A stretch of DNA of 64,000 nt from Denitrovibrio sp. Lineage in GTDB: Bacteria; Chrysiogenota; Deferribacteres; Deferribacterales; Geovibrionaceae. Each line of letters opens with the position of its first letter. Position 1 is the first letter of the stretch. The notes below the pieces were generated by a model. The model saw only the letters and a program-made list of their open reading frames with translations, did not search any database and was not told the origin of the DNA. The stretch covers positions 1 through 64,000 of the forward strand of contig PKTN01000005.1 in NCBI GenBank assembly GCA_002869185.1, given 5' to 3'. Positions 35,864 to 43,794 of the stretch are shown one piece after another. The position numbers were made by a program, and so were the translations under genes.

Positions 35864-36948
35864 TACATCACCTGTAGTTCGCCGTGGAGTGCACCAGCAG
35901 CTTTTATTGCTTGTAGTATAGAGATCAAATCTCTTGGTGTTACGCCTATTGCGTTTAAGCCTTTTACAAGGTCACTTATACTGACACCCTCTGGAACTAT
36001 CATCAGTTTAGCTGTCTCCTCTTCAACAGTGATTTCTGTCTCTTCTGTCTGAGTGCCACCATCACCGAGGAAATCAGGGTCTTGAACCTCAACAGTTGAG
36101 TTAATACTTATGGTGAGGTTACCGTGCGATACAGCTACAGTGTTGAGCCTAACATCGGCTCCCATTACTATTGTGCCTGTTCTCTCATCTACAACAACTC
36201 TTGCGAGATGAGTAGGCTCTATTTGGGATTTAAGTACTGAGTCGAGATAAACATAGAAATTCTCTCTTTCTTCTGCAGGTACAGCCACCTCAAGTGTTGA
36301 AGTGGAAGTTATCTTTGCAACATCCTGCCCTACTCTTGTATTAACAGCCGCTTGAGCTTTCACTAAATCGGTAAGGTTTCTCTGCTTAAATGTGAGAACG
36401 ATTTTGCTCTCATCCATCTCAAAAGGAATCTCCTGCTCCACGATAGCTCCGTTAGGGATCATACCTACTGTTGCGTGGTTCTTTATAGCCCCTGCACCAG
36501 ATGCAGATACGTTCATACCACCTACAGATATAGGTCCTTGAGCAACAGCGTAAACCTGTCCGTTTGCAGCAGACAGAGGAGTCATAAGGAGTGTTCCACC
36601 TTCGAGAGACTTTGAATCACCAACAGATGAAACAACTACATCCACCTTTGTACCCATCTTCGAGTATGGTGGAAGCTTTGCAGTAACCATAACAGCCGCA
36701 ACGTTCTTTACACTAACGGCGTCTTTGGTAACTGTTATACCCATACGTTCCATCATGTTAACCAATGACTTAACAGTAAAATCTGTACCAGATTTGTCAC
36801 CAGTACCGTTAAGACCTACTATTAGTCCATACCCGATCAACTGGTTGTCCCTGATTCCTTCAACGTTGGAAATATCTCTTATCTTCACCATTGCAAAAGA
36901 AACGTTTGCAATAAGAAGTATTAATAGTGTGATTACTGTCCTTTTCAT
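35863..36948 (-). CDS. flgI: Flagellar P-ring protein FlgI
   Basis: A 361-residue periplasmic ring protein. A signal peptide (VITLLILLIANVSFA) precedes the conserved VKIRDISNVEGIRDNQLIGYGLIVGLNGTGD, and the C-terminus carries GVSISDLVKGLNAIGVTPRDLISILQAIKAAGALHGEL. It forms the bushing in the peptidoglycan layer, confirming a Gram-negative envelope. It lies 11 bp after flgH. Confidence 0.98.
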   Translation of the reverse strand: MKRTVITLLILLIANVSFAMVKIRDISNVEGIRDNQLIGYGLIVGLNGTGDKSGTDFTVKSLVNMMERMGITVTKDAVSVKNVAAVMVTAKLPPYSKMGTKVDVVVSSVGDSKSLEGGTLLMTPLSAANGQVYAVAQGPISVGGMNVSASGAGAIKNHATVGMIPNGAIVEQEIPFEMDESKIVLTFKQRNLTDLVKAQAAVNTRVGQDVAKITSTSTLEVAVPAEERENFYVYLDSVLKSQIEPTHLARVVVDERTGTIVMGADVRLNTVAVSHGNLTISINSTVEVQDPDFLGDGGTQTEETEITVEEETAKLMIVPEGVSISDLVKGLNAIGVTPRDLISILQAIKAAGALHGELQVM

Positions 36949-36959
36949 TTTTAATCTCC

Positions 36960-37679
36960 CTAGAATGGCATGATCCAGCTGAGTAGAGTCATCAGCCAGC
37001 CAGGTTTATTAGAATCTGAAAGCATGCCTTGTCCGCTATAAGCTATTTTCGCATCTGCAATAGATGTTGATTGAACTGTATTATCTGAGTTGAGATCCTT
37101 CTGACGAACGATACCACTGAGGGTAATAGTCTGTTTCTCGTGGTCTACTATGATTTCTCTGTGCCCCTCTATAACTAAGTTACCTGAAGGAAGAACCTCA
37201 GTAACTCTAGCTGCTATAGTACCGGTGATTGTATCTGTCTTAGATTTTGTCCCACTACCTGAAAAGGAGCTAGATGAACCTAACGAGTTATCCATGCTTA
37301 GATCATTCCCAGTCCCCAGAACGTTACCTACACCCAAGTTAAGTGGAAGACCTAATAAGCTTGTCAGAGTTGAATCCGCGGCTTGTGATTTAGATGTTGC
37401 AGTTGAATTAGAGTTAGAAGCTGAAGCCTTCTCTACTATCTCAACAATAATGATATCACCTACGTGACGACCTTTATAGTCGAGAAATAAGCTACCTTTA
37501 GCAGCAGTAGCCATCCAAAGAGATGGTGACGGTCTTCTAGCATCAAGCTGTTTCTTATATTCAGCAAGTTCTTGCTGGTAACTATTCTTAAGAGCTTCGT
37601 TATCGAATGTTGGTTTTTTAGCACATCCTGTAAAAAGGACTGTCGCTGCTATTATCATTATTAGGGCTCTGACTTTCAT
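36960..37679 (-). CDS. flgH: Flagellar L-ring lipoprotein FlgH
   Basis: A 239-residue outer-membrane lipoprotein. The lipobox is LFTGC, with Cys near residue 19. The conserved features are SLWMATAAKGSLFLDYKGRHVGDIIIVEIVEKASASN and, near the end, GHREIIVDHEKQTITLSGIVRQKDLN. CCGGAG lies before the ATG. A 91-bp gap with a sigma-54-like site separates it from flgA, so it may also be transcribed separately with flgI-flgJ. Confidence 0.97.
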   Translation of the reverse strand: MKVRALIMIIAATVLFTGCAKKPTFDNEALKNSYQQELAEYKKQLDARRPSPSLWMATAAKGSLFLDYKGRHVGDIIIVEIVEKASASNSNSTATSKSQAADSTLTSLLGLPLNLGVGNVLGTGNDLSMDNSLGSSSSFSGSGTKSKTDTITGTIAARVTEVLPSGNLVIEGHREIIVDHEKQTITLSGIVRQKDLNSDNTVQSTSIADAKIAYSGQGMLSDSNKPGWLMTLLSWIMPF

Positions 37680-37717
37680 GTCTTTACTCCGGTAATTTTT
37701 TCATCTACCAGACTAAT

Positions 37718-37733
37718 AACAAGAAGTGTGCCA
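37718..37733 (-). promoter_or_regulatory. Possible sigma-54 promoter before flgH
   Basis: On the minus strand TGGCAC, five bases, TTGTT: the -24 element is perfect and the spacing correct, but the -12 element has GT in place of GC. It lies 39 bp before flgH. Confidence 0.4.
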
Positions 37734-37770
37734 ATTATGAAGAAGGGATGAAAGGGTTGACATGCAAGCC

Positions 37771-38628
37771 CTATTGGAAATTTACAAGAACTTTACGGCC
37801 TCTCATGTATTTTCCGCGGACAATTTTACCACTTGTAGTATTTTTCACTCGGACATTTTTTCCGATATAGGCGTTCTCCTGTAACTCTCCGCCAGTAGTC
37901 ACATTAAGCTGACCATTATTAAAAACTATTGCCACGCTGGAACCTTCAAGAGCATCCGGTTTTTTCATCACATCACCAGTCGTAACTGGTCTGCCAGCGG
38001 AAATGTTTCGTGATGCTATAAGTCCATCAGTGTCAGTTATAGATTCTCCACGAACCTTAGAGAGATCATATCTCTCCAAAGCAACAAGATTACCTATATC
38101 GTGCCCTTTTCTAATAGTACTCTTAGCTACATAAATATCTTTAAACGCTTTAAGATTAACAGTGTAATTGAATTTACGTTGTCCATTATCTATCGCAACT
38201 GATACATTCCCAAATCTATTTTTCGGAACATTTAGATCGTAGCCTTTTTCCTCTGAATAATAAAATGGGCGTCCCATACGTATGGTTCCTATCTCAATTT
38301 CAATTTCGCCATACATAACAGATAAAACATCCTGAATATCACTCTTAAACCTATCTTCAGTCAGGAGTTTTCCACGTCTTTTGAAAGTGACCTCTCCAGC
38401 TCTTGCGCCTGCAATATTATACTTGTTTATAATAAACATAGACATCTGGCGGTTTATAGTCTTCTCTTCACCGTAGTCCAGCCCACAAAAGATATCATCC
38501 TTTATACCTATATCCGGAAAAATATCCTCAAGCATAATACACTCTGAGTCTATAGCAATCTGCTCATAGGCTCTGGCACTAAGCATGGAAGATACCAACA
38601 AAAGTATAAGTAAAAGGCTTTTATACAT
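37771..38628 (-). CDS. flgA: Flagella basal body P-ring formation chaperone FlgA
   Basis: A 285-residue exported protein (signal peptide LLLILLLVSSMLSARA) with the C-terminal SAF/FlgA domain: ISAGRPVTTGDVMKKPDALEGSSVAIVFNNGQLNVTTGGELQENAYIGKNVRVKNTTSGKIVRG. It helps FlgI assemble in the periplasm. The N-terminal 120 residues are less conserved. It starts 2 bp after flgG. The stop is TAG. Confidence 0.93.
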   Translation of the reverse strand: MYKSLLLILLLVSSMLSARAYEQIAIDSECIMLEDIFPDIGIKDDIFCGLDYGEEKTINRQMSMFIINKYNIAGARAGEVTFKRRGKLLTEDRFKSDIQDVLSVMYGEIEIEIGTIRMGRPFYYSEEKGYDLNVPKNRFGNVSVAIDNGQRKFNYTVNLKAFKDIYVAKSTIRKGHDIGNLVALERYDLSKVRGESITDTDGLIASRNISAGRPVTTGDVMKKPDALEGSSVAIVFNNGQLNVTTGGELQENAYIGKNVRVKNTTSGKIVRGKYMRGRKVLVNFQ

Positions 38629-38630
38629 TA

Positions 38631-39419
38631 TTACCTCTTAAGGTTATTTACTATTTGAAGCATTTCGTCACCAGTCTGAACGCACTTAGAGTTAATCTCA
38701 TATGCTCTCTGACCTGTGATCATATTTACCATTTCATCTACCACACTCACGTTAGACATTTCAAGAATATTTTGTGCGATAGAACCAAAACTATCCTCAC
38801 CAGGAGTTCCAGCAACAGGGTCACCGCTAGCTCCAGTAGGCATAAAAAGGTTTTTACCAATAGATTTAAGACCGGCAGGGTTAATAAATCTAGCAAGTTC
38901 AAGCTGACCTATCTCTTGAGCTACATCTTCACCTGGAAGGGAGACACTTACTGTACCGTCCTCTCCAAATGAGATATTAGAAGCATCCTCTGGTACAGTG
39001 ATATTTGGTTCCATAAGGTAACCGTTAGGATTTACAAGGTTTCCATTACCATCAAGTTTTAGCGAACCAGCTCTTGTATATGCTAAGTCACCATTAGGCA
39101 ATTGAAACTGAAAATATCCGTCACCTTCAATAGCGATGTCAAGATTTACACCTGTGTATTGAAAGTTACCTTGCGTATGCACCTTCTCTATAGATGACAC
39201 CTTTGAACCAAGACCAACCTGAATACCTGTCGGGTGTGTAAGTCCAGCAGCAGAGATTGATCCAGCCGGCTTAAGTTCTTGGTATATAAGGTCTTCGAAA
39301 TGTGCTCTACTCTTTTTAAAGCCTACGTTATTTACGTTTGCCAGGTTGTTTGCGATAGTATCAATATTTGTCTGTTGGGTCGTCATGCCTGTGGCGGCAG
39401 TCCATAAAGTTCTAAACAT
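38631..39419 (-). CDS. flgG: Flagellar distal rod protein FlgG
   Basis: A 262-residue rod subunit. The N-terminus is [43 protein letters not shown] and the C-terminus [38 protein letters not shown]; both helical ends pack in the rod core. Length is typical. AGGAG precedes the ATG, 10 bp after flgF. Confidence 0.98.
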   Translation of the reverse strand: MFRTLWTAATGMTTQQTNIDTIANNLANVNNVGFKKSRAHFEDLIYQELKPAGSISAAGLTHPTGIQVGLGSKVSSIEKVHTQGNFQYTGVNLDIAIEGDGYFQFQLPNGDLAYTRAGSLKLDGNGNLVNPNGYLMEPNITVPEDASNISFGEDGTVSVSLPGEDVAQEIGQLELARFINPAGLKSIGKNLFMPTGASGDPVAGTPGEDSFGSIAQNILEMSNVSVVDEMVNMITGQRAYEINSKCVQTGDEMLQIVNNLKR

Positions 39420-39429
39420 TTCCCGCTCC

Positions 39430-40188
39430 TTATCTAACTACGCCTACTTCATTTACGGCTTTTGCATTCATTGTTTCGAAACTAGCTATTATCTTTGAAT
39501 ATGATTCAAACCCTCTTGAGGCTTCGATCATCCTAACCATCTCGTCTATAGGATTTACGTTACTTCCTTCTAAATATCCTGTAATTAGACCTGGATTTTC
39601 TGCTGGTTGAGGAAGAGCATCTACTGCGATATACAGATTTTTTCCTGATTTTTGCAGATTAGCTGTATCTTCAAATTCTAATATGTCTATTGCGCCAATT
39701 GGTGCGCCATCAACAAGAATGTCGCCCTCCTCTGTAACAACAGCTCCTTCCGGTATCCTAACTGCCTGAGCAGTATTTATGTTACTTACGATGTTATAAC
39801 CTTCCATAGTTGTTAGCTCGTTTCTGTCGTTAGTAGTAAAAGATCCATCTCGTGTAAACCTGATACCAAAAGGGGTATCAACAGCAAAAAACGCTTTTGG
39901 GTTACCTAATGCCATATCAAGCTCTTGCCCTGTTTCTTTCAAATATCCCTGCTCAAAACTAACTTTAATGTCATGAAGTCTAACAGTTGAGTTGATCATT
40001 TTATTGTAATCACTATCCCTAATGATATCGTTTGTGTGTTCAGTCTTGTTTGGTATGTATTCAGAAAAAACAGGAATCTCTTTCTTATGCCCAACAGTGT
40101 TAATGTTTGCAAGATTGGATGCAATAATATCCATCCTCTTCTGCTGCATAGCCATACCACTTGTTGCTGTGTATAGTCCGTTTAACAT
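39430..40188 (-). CDS. flgF: Flagellar proximal rod protein FlgF
   Basis: A 252-residue protein of the FlgF/FlgG family, with N-terminus [37 protein letters not shown] and C-terminus [38 protein letters not shown]. Its place directly before flgG and the shorter middle domain support FlgF. Its ATG is 1-2 bp past the stop of the lipoprotein gene upstream, so translation is coupled. Confidence 0.93.
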   Translation of the reverse strand: MLNGLYTATSGMAMQQKRMDIIASNLANINTVGHKKEIPVFSEYIPNKTEHTNDIIRDSDYNKMINSTVRLHDIKVSFEQGYLKETGQELDMALGNPKAFFAVDTPFGIRFTRDGSFTTNDRNELTTMEGYNIVSNINTAQAVRIPEGAVVTEEGDILVDGAPIGAIDILEFEDTANLQKSGKNLYIAVDALPQPAENPGLITGYLEGSNVNPIDEMVRMIEASRGFESYSKIIASFETMNAKAVNEVGVVR

Positions 40189-40189
40189 T

Positions 40190-40954
40190 CTAGTTCACCT
40201 CTTCTTCTTTGCCGACTAGCTTTTTTGCGTACTGAACAAGTGCCGCAATATCACCGTGGGCATCTGGCATGCCTTCTGCCATTATGTGTGTCATACCTTT
40301 CATCGTGAGCTCTGTTACAGGCTTGGCTCTTTTAGTAGCATAGTACCAAAAGTTCCTATCTGACTTACTCTCTACTCTTATGCTTGCTGCATATGTAGGG
40401 ATGTCGAGTTTATCCACGATACTAAGAGATATCTCGGAATAATTAAGCCCATATGTCTTACTTAGAGATTCTCTTACGTTTGTCACAACGATATATTCAG
40501 CGTCTGCAGGGTTCGAAACTGGGACACCATATTTTGCTAATGTTAAATAATTACGAATCATCCGACCCATCTCTTCATCATAAACAAAAGTCTCGCCGTT
40601 TGATATTTTAGGAGGAATTACAAAGAAAAAACTACCAGGGACAAGCTTTTTAGCTACCTGAGATTTATAATCGACGATCTTTTCTTTTGTCTTATCTATA
40701 ACGAGTGATGAAAGATTTGCATTCATTTCTGCTGCTAACAAAATATATGTAAAACCTGACGCTTTTAAAAATATCCCTAATGAATCACTAGCGAAGCCTA
40801 CTGTCTCACTCACAGCTGATTCTACTGTTTTACCAACAGGTTTAATCACATTCAAAGCTGGCTTTACAGGCGTCAAAAGCACTGTTTCTGCCTGAGTCGT
40901 AATGCACCCTGTAACCATCATCATAATAATTAAGACAGGAAATAATTTCTTCAT
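40190..40954 (-). CDS. Unknown lipoprotein, first gene of the flagellar unit
   Basis: A 254-residue lipoprotein: signal peptide with lipobox VTGC (Cys near residue 16). The body has a possible hydrophobic helix near 65-85 (FLKASGFTYILLAAEMNANL) and a folded region with FFFVIPPKISNGETFVYDEEMGRMIRNYL and DAEYIVVTNVRES, reminiscent of envelope assembly lipoproteins. I do not recognise the family. The start at 40954 follows AAGGAG; the longer reading from 40990 is rejected. It is coupled to flgF and directly follows a sigma-54-like promoter, so a role in flagellar assembly or positioning in the envelope is likely. Confidence 0.75.
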   Translation of the reverse strand: MKKLFPVLIIMMMVTGCITTQAETVLLTPVKPALNVIKPVGKTVESAVSETVGFASDSLGIFLKASGFTYILLAAEMNANLSSLVIDKTKEKIVDYKSQVAKKLVPGSFFFVIPPKISNGETFVYDEEMGRMIRNYLTLAKYGVPVSNPADAEYIVVTNVRESLSKTYGLNYSEISLSIVDKLDIPTYAASIRVESKSDRNFWYYATKRAKPVTELTMKGMTHIMAEGMPDAHGDIAALVQYAKKLVGKEEEVN

Positions 40955-40978
40955 CTCGTACTCCTTAGGTACTTGACA

Positions 40979-40994
40979 AGCAAGCCCCATGCCA
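40979..40994 (-). promoter_or_regulatory. Sigma-54 promoter of the lipoprotein-flgF-flgG-flgA-flgH-flgI-flgJ unit
   Basis: On the minus strand TGGCAT, five bases, TTGCT, with GG and GC 10 bases apart as required for -24/-12 promoters. It lies 25 bp before the lipoprotein start. Confidence 0.75.
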
Positions 40995-41278
40995 ACAATC
41001 TCTGCACATTGAGGCTTATTTATGAGTTAATTCAATATACTCCCACGTTATTCGTCTCCCGTTGGTCGCCTAAAAAGCTATTTGTCATTCTGCGTAAACT
41101 TAGCCACGAATAACTTCTATCACAAACCTGCTTCTGTTTACTTCGTGTGCTCCATCATAGAGCAATGCCTGCACATTAAGCCCTCTTGTCATTGTGCTTT
41201 TTACACCCCTTATCAAGAGCAGGAAGAAGGGTTACATACAAATGTGTATTGCTTCTACGCACCACAATGAAAAATTAA

Positions 41279-41306
41279 TTGCAAATGATTCGCATTTGTA
41301 TATAAT
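41279..41306 (+). promoter_or_regulatory. Promoter and operator of the fur-like gene
   Basis: TTGCAA and a perfect TATAAT are 16 bp apart. The spacer contains the dyad CAAATG-N5-CATTTG (41282-41298), placed to block RNA polymerase. Only 7 bases separate the -10 box from the ATG, so the mRNA would be leaderless. Confidence 0.7.
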
Positions 41307-41313
41307 AACCCAC

Positions 41314-41733
41314 ATGGAAAGATGTAAACCTGAGATACTTCTCAAAACAACAAAGACTAAAATGACAGAAGCTAGAAGTAGATTGCTTGATATTCTACTA
41401 GAGTCAAAAGCTCCAATATCTGCAAACCGATTGCATGAATTAACCTCTAAAGAAACCTCCGTGGATCTTGCAACAGTTTATAGAGCCTTAAAAGTATTCA
41501 CAGAAAAGGGACTCGCAAGAGCGGTCAATATAGATGGAGATACTATCTATTACGAAAAAGCATGTGAGCATAATCCACTACACGCTCATTTTTATTGTGA
41601 GAATTGTGGAAATGTTGAATGTCTTGATCCTTTTGGATTTGAAGAGAGTGCATCTTTCCTCAGCATGGCGAAAGACAAAAAGATCAATACTGTAGATATG
41701 GTATTGAAGGGTAGGTGTGCAGAATGCGTCTAA
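41314..41733 (+). CDS. Fur family metalloregulator, probably Zur-like
   Basis: A 139-residue repressor. The winged-helix region has ISANRLHELTSKETSVDLATVYRALKVFTEKGLARAV, and the metal/dimer region has HNPLHAHFYCENCGNVECLDP and a final RCAEC, giving the paired CXXC structural zinc site. It overlaps the gene for a zinc-binding transporter protein, which points to zinc as the signal. The start at 41314 has no ribosome site and lies 7 bases after the -10 box, consistent with leaderless translation. Zur and not Fur is inference from context. Confidence 0.88.
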   Translation: MERCKPEILLKTTKTKMTEARSRLLDILLESKAPISANRLHELTSKETSVDLATVYRALKVFTEKGLARAVNIDGDTIYYEKACEHNPLHAHFYCENCGNVECLDPFGFEESASFLSMAKDKKINTVDMVLKGRCAECV

Positions 41734-42593
41734 TCTTACTACTAATAACTCTTTCTATACTCATTTCATCAACCTCATATGCCAAAGTTAATGTATATGT
41801 AAGTATTATTCCTCAGAAATTCTTTGTTCAAGCTATAGGTAAAGAGAGGGTAAATATAAACGTTATGGTTATGCCCGGTGCCAGCCCAGCCACATATGAG
41901 CCTCGTCCAAAACAGATGATAGACCTATCTAAGACAGATATATATTTCGCAATAGGCTCTCCATTCGAAAAATCATGGGTTCCTAAATTCGAGTCTATAA
42001 ACAACAACATAAAAGTAATTCATACAGATAAAGGTATTGTAAAACGTATAGTGGAAAGACATGTCCACCATGAAGAAGACGAGCATATCCATGAGGGCGA
42101 AACAACCACAACCAAAGATCCTCACATTTGGCTAGACCCTATGCTGGTTATCCATCAGATGCAACACGTAGCAAATGCTTTATGCGAGGCAGATGCTGAT
42201 GGATGCAACTACTATAACAGCAATCTTTCAAAATTTACGAAGGACACAATAGCTCTCGACAGAAAAATCAAAGAGATCGTTTCAAAATCTGATGGTAAGT
42301 ATTTTATGGTATTTCATCCATCATGGGGATATTTCGCTGACAGATACGGGCTTCATCAAATACCCGTAGAGTTGGAAGGGAAAGAACCTAAGCCAGCAGA
42401 TTTAAAAGAGTTTGTAGAGTTAACCCGTAAGTTAAAGCTAAAAGCTATATTCATTCAGCCTCAGTTTTCGAAAAAAGCAGCTGAATTAATAGCTAAAGAG
42501 ACAGGCGCAAATGTTGTCGCTGTTGATCCTTTGGCAGAAAACTGGCGAGCCAATCTTTTATATGTAGCAAAGCTTATCTCTACATCATTCTAG
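41724..42593 (+). CDS. znuA: ZnuA-like zinc ABC transporter substrate-binding protein
   Basis: A 289-residue periplasmic metal-binding protein (cluster A-I). A signal peptide ending SYA precedes VNVYVSIIPQKFFVQAIG. The His-rich, acidic loop HVHHEEDEHIHEGE near residue 115, DPHIWLDP, and FHPSWGYF are the metal-binding features; His-rich loops mark zinc rather than manganese members. The start ATG lies 10 bp inside the end of the fur-like gene, preceded by AGGTG. Permease and ATPase genes are not present here. Its TAG stop shares CTAG with the convergent radical SAM gene. Confidence 0.92.
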   Translation: MRLILLLITLSILISSTSYAKVNVYVSIIPQKFFVQAIGKERVNINVMVMPGASPATYEPRPKQMIDLSKTDIYFAIGSPFEKSWVPKFESINNNIKVIHTDKGIVKRIVERHVHHEEDEHIHEGETTTTKDPHIWLDPMLVIHQMQHVANALCEADADGCNYYNSNLSKFTKDTIALDRKIKEIVSKSDGKYFMVFHPSWGYFADRYGLHQIPVELEGKEPKPADLKEFVELTRKLKLKAIFIQPQFSKKAAELIAKETGANVVAVDPLAENWRANLLYVAKLISTSF

Positions 42594-43534
42594 ATATAAA
42601 AGTAAAAGAAGTCTCCATTATGCTCTGACACCTTTAATCTGTCAGGGTCAATAGCGTCCAATAATGTCTGGACAGATTGTTCATCGACGCCAAAAACTCC
42701 AGAGATATCAACCATACTACACGGTCGCATAGAAATTAGTCTGATTAGTTGTTCAGCCGTAAGCTCACCTGTTGACAGTTCTTTTATATAGTTCCCTACA
42801 GGCTCAACATTCAACCCAGCATATTTAAAAAGCAATGCAACCTCTAACAACCCCTTCTCTGAAACAGTCTTCGCTCTGGAAAAGGCAGGCGGACGATGAA
42901 CAGTGTTAAGCTGTACAAGGTCATATTTACTTCTTTTAATTATATTAGCGATCTTCGAGAGCTCATTTTCACTATCGTTCATCCCCCCACAAAGCAGGAC
43001 TTCGATAAGCAGTCGCCCTTTAAATTCGTGAGTAAAACTTATTAGGGCTTCATTAATTTCTTCAATATTTAGTGATTGATTCGGGGCACAAACTTTTCTG
43101 TAAGCTTCCTCAGTCGCAGCATCTATACTGGGCACGACTACATCAGCATACATCAATTCGCTTCTGACACCTTCATCAGTAATGAGTGACGAATTAGTTA
43201 AAACAGCTACAGGGTGTTCACTAATCTTTTTTATCTCTTTAATTATGTAACCTAGATCGAGGTTTAGGGTTGGTTCCCCTGCTCCTGTTATTGTGACTAT
43301 ATCTAAATCTGATTTTAACTCAAAATAATTATCTCTAAATTCAGCAATAATCTCATCTGCATCGGCATATCTCGCACGCTCTATTATACAACTTGTTGTT
43401 CGACCTACTTCGCAGTAAATGCAGTTCATCGTGCATATCTTATGTGGGATAATATCTATCCCTAAAGAGCGACCTAATCTCCTAGAAGGGACTGGTCCAA
43501 AAAGGTATTTATATTTGTCAGTATAAGATTTCAT
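42590..43534 (-). CDS. Radical SAM protein of unknown substrate
   Basis: A 314-residue radical SAM enzyme. The cluster motif is CTMNCIYCEVG near residue 31, after FGPVPSRRLGRSLGIDIIPHK, an N-terminus typical of a widespread COG0731-like family. ITGAGEPTLN is the SAM-binding GGE-type motif. The C-terminal 80 residues look like a winged helix (TAEQLIRLISMRPCSMVDISGVFGVDEQSVQTLL). The start at 43534 follows CGGAG; the longer reading adds a spurious hydrophobic N-terminus. Substrate unknown. Confidence 0.88.
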   Translation of the reverse strand: MKSYTDKYKYLFGPVPSRRLGRSLGIDIIPHKICTMNCIYCEVGRTTSCIIERARYADADEIIAEFRDNYFELKSDLDIVTITGAGEPTLNLDLGYIIKEIKKISEHPVAVLTNSSLITDEGVRSELMYADVVVPSIDAATEEAYRKVCAPNQSLNIEEINEALISFTHEFKGRLLIEVLLCGGMNDSENELSKIANIIKRSKYDLVQLNTVHRPPAFSRAKTVSEKGLLEVALLFKYAGLNVEPVGNYIKELSTGELTAEQLIRLISMRPCSMVDISGVFGVDEQSVQTLLDAIDPDRLKVSEHNGDFFYFYI

Positions 43535-43651
43535 ATATACTCCGAAAACACATAATAAGCCTTTGACGCAAAAAATCAATAACTGCGGTATAATAAACAT
43601 ATGAGCAAATAGAGTTGCGCTTCACAAAAATCTTTGTTAAAAATAATAGAG

Positions 43652-43696
43652 AGCATTTGTGCAATACATCTTATAACAGATAATTATACAAATGCT
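43652..43696. promoter_or_regulatory. Dyad operator candidate upstream of the hydrogenase operon
   Basis: AGCATTTGT (43652-43660) and ACAAATGCT (43688-43696) are perfect inverted repeats, extended inward by AAT/ATT. They lie about 100 bp before the small-subunit gene; a TATAAT box is at 43721-43726 without a clear -35. Confidence 0.5.
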
Positions 43697-43794
43697 TAAA
43701 ATAATAGCGTTTTTTAAACTTATAATGAGAGAAACATATTAGGTAAATTTAGTCTCTTTTTAACTGAGGGATTATTTTATGTGGAGGTTTTAGA

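Larger units (their letters stand above)
40955..41313. other. 359-bp divergent gap between flagellar cluster and fur-like gene
   Basis: It holds the sigma-54-like promoter (40979-40994), a degenerate copy of the intergenic palindromic repeat (about 41083-41270, beginning GTCATTCTGCG) and the fur-like promoter and operator (41279-41306). No coding ORF is credible; an ATG at 41194 in frame with fur lacks a ribosome site. Confidence 0.6.

Noticed and set aside
41194-41313. N-terminal extension of the fur-like protein
   Set aside because: The added 40 residues are not Fur-like, no ribosome site supports the upstream ATG, and the promoter -10 box lies inside it.
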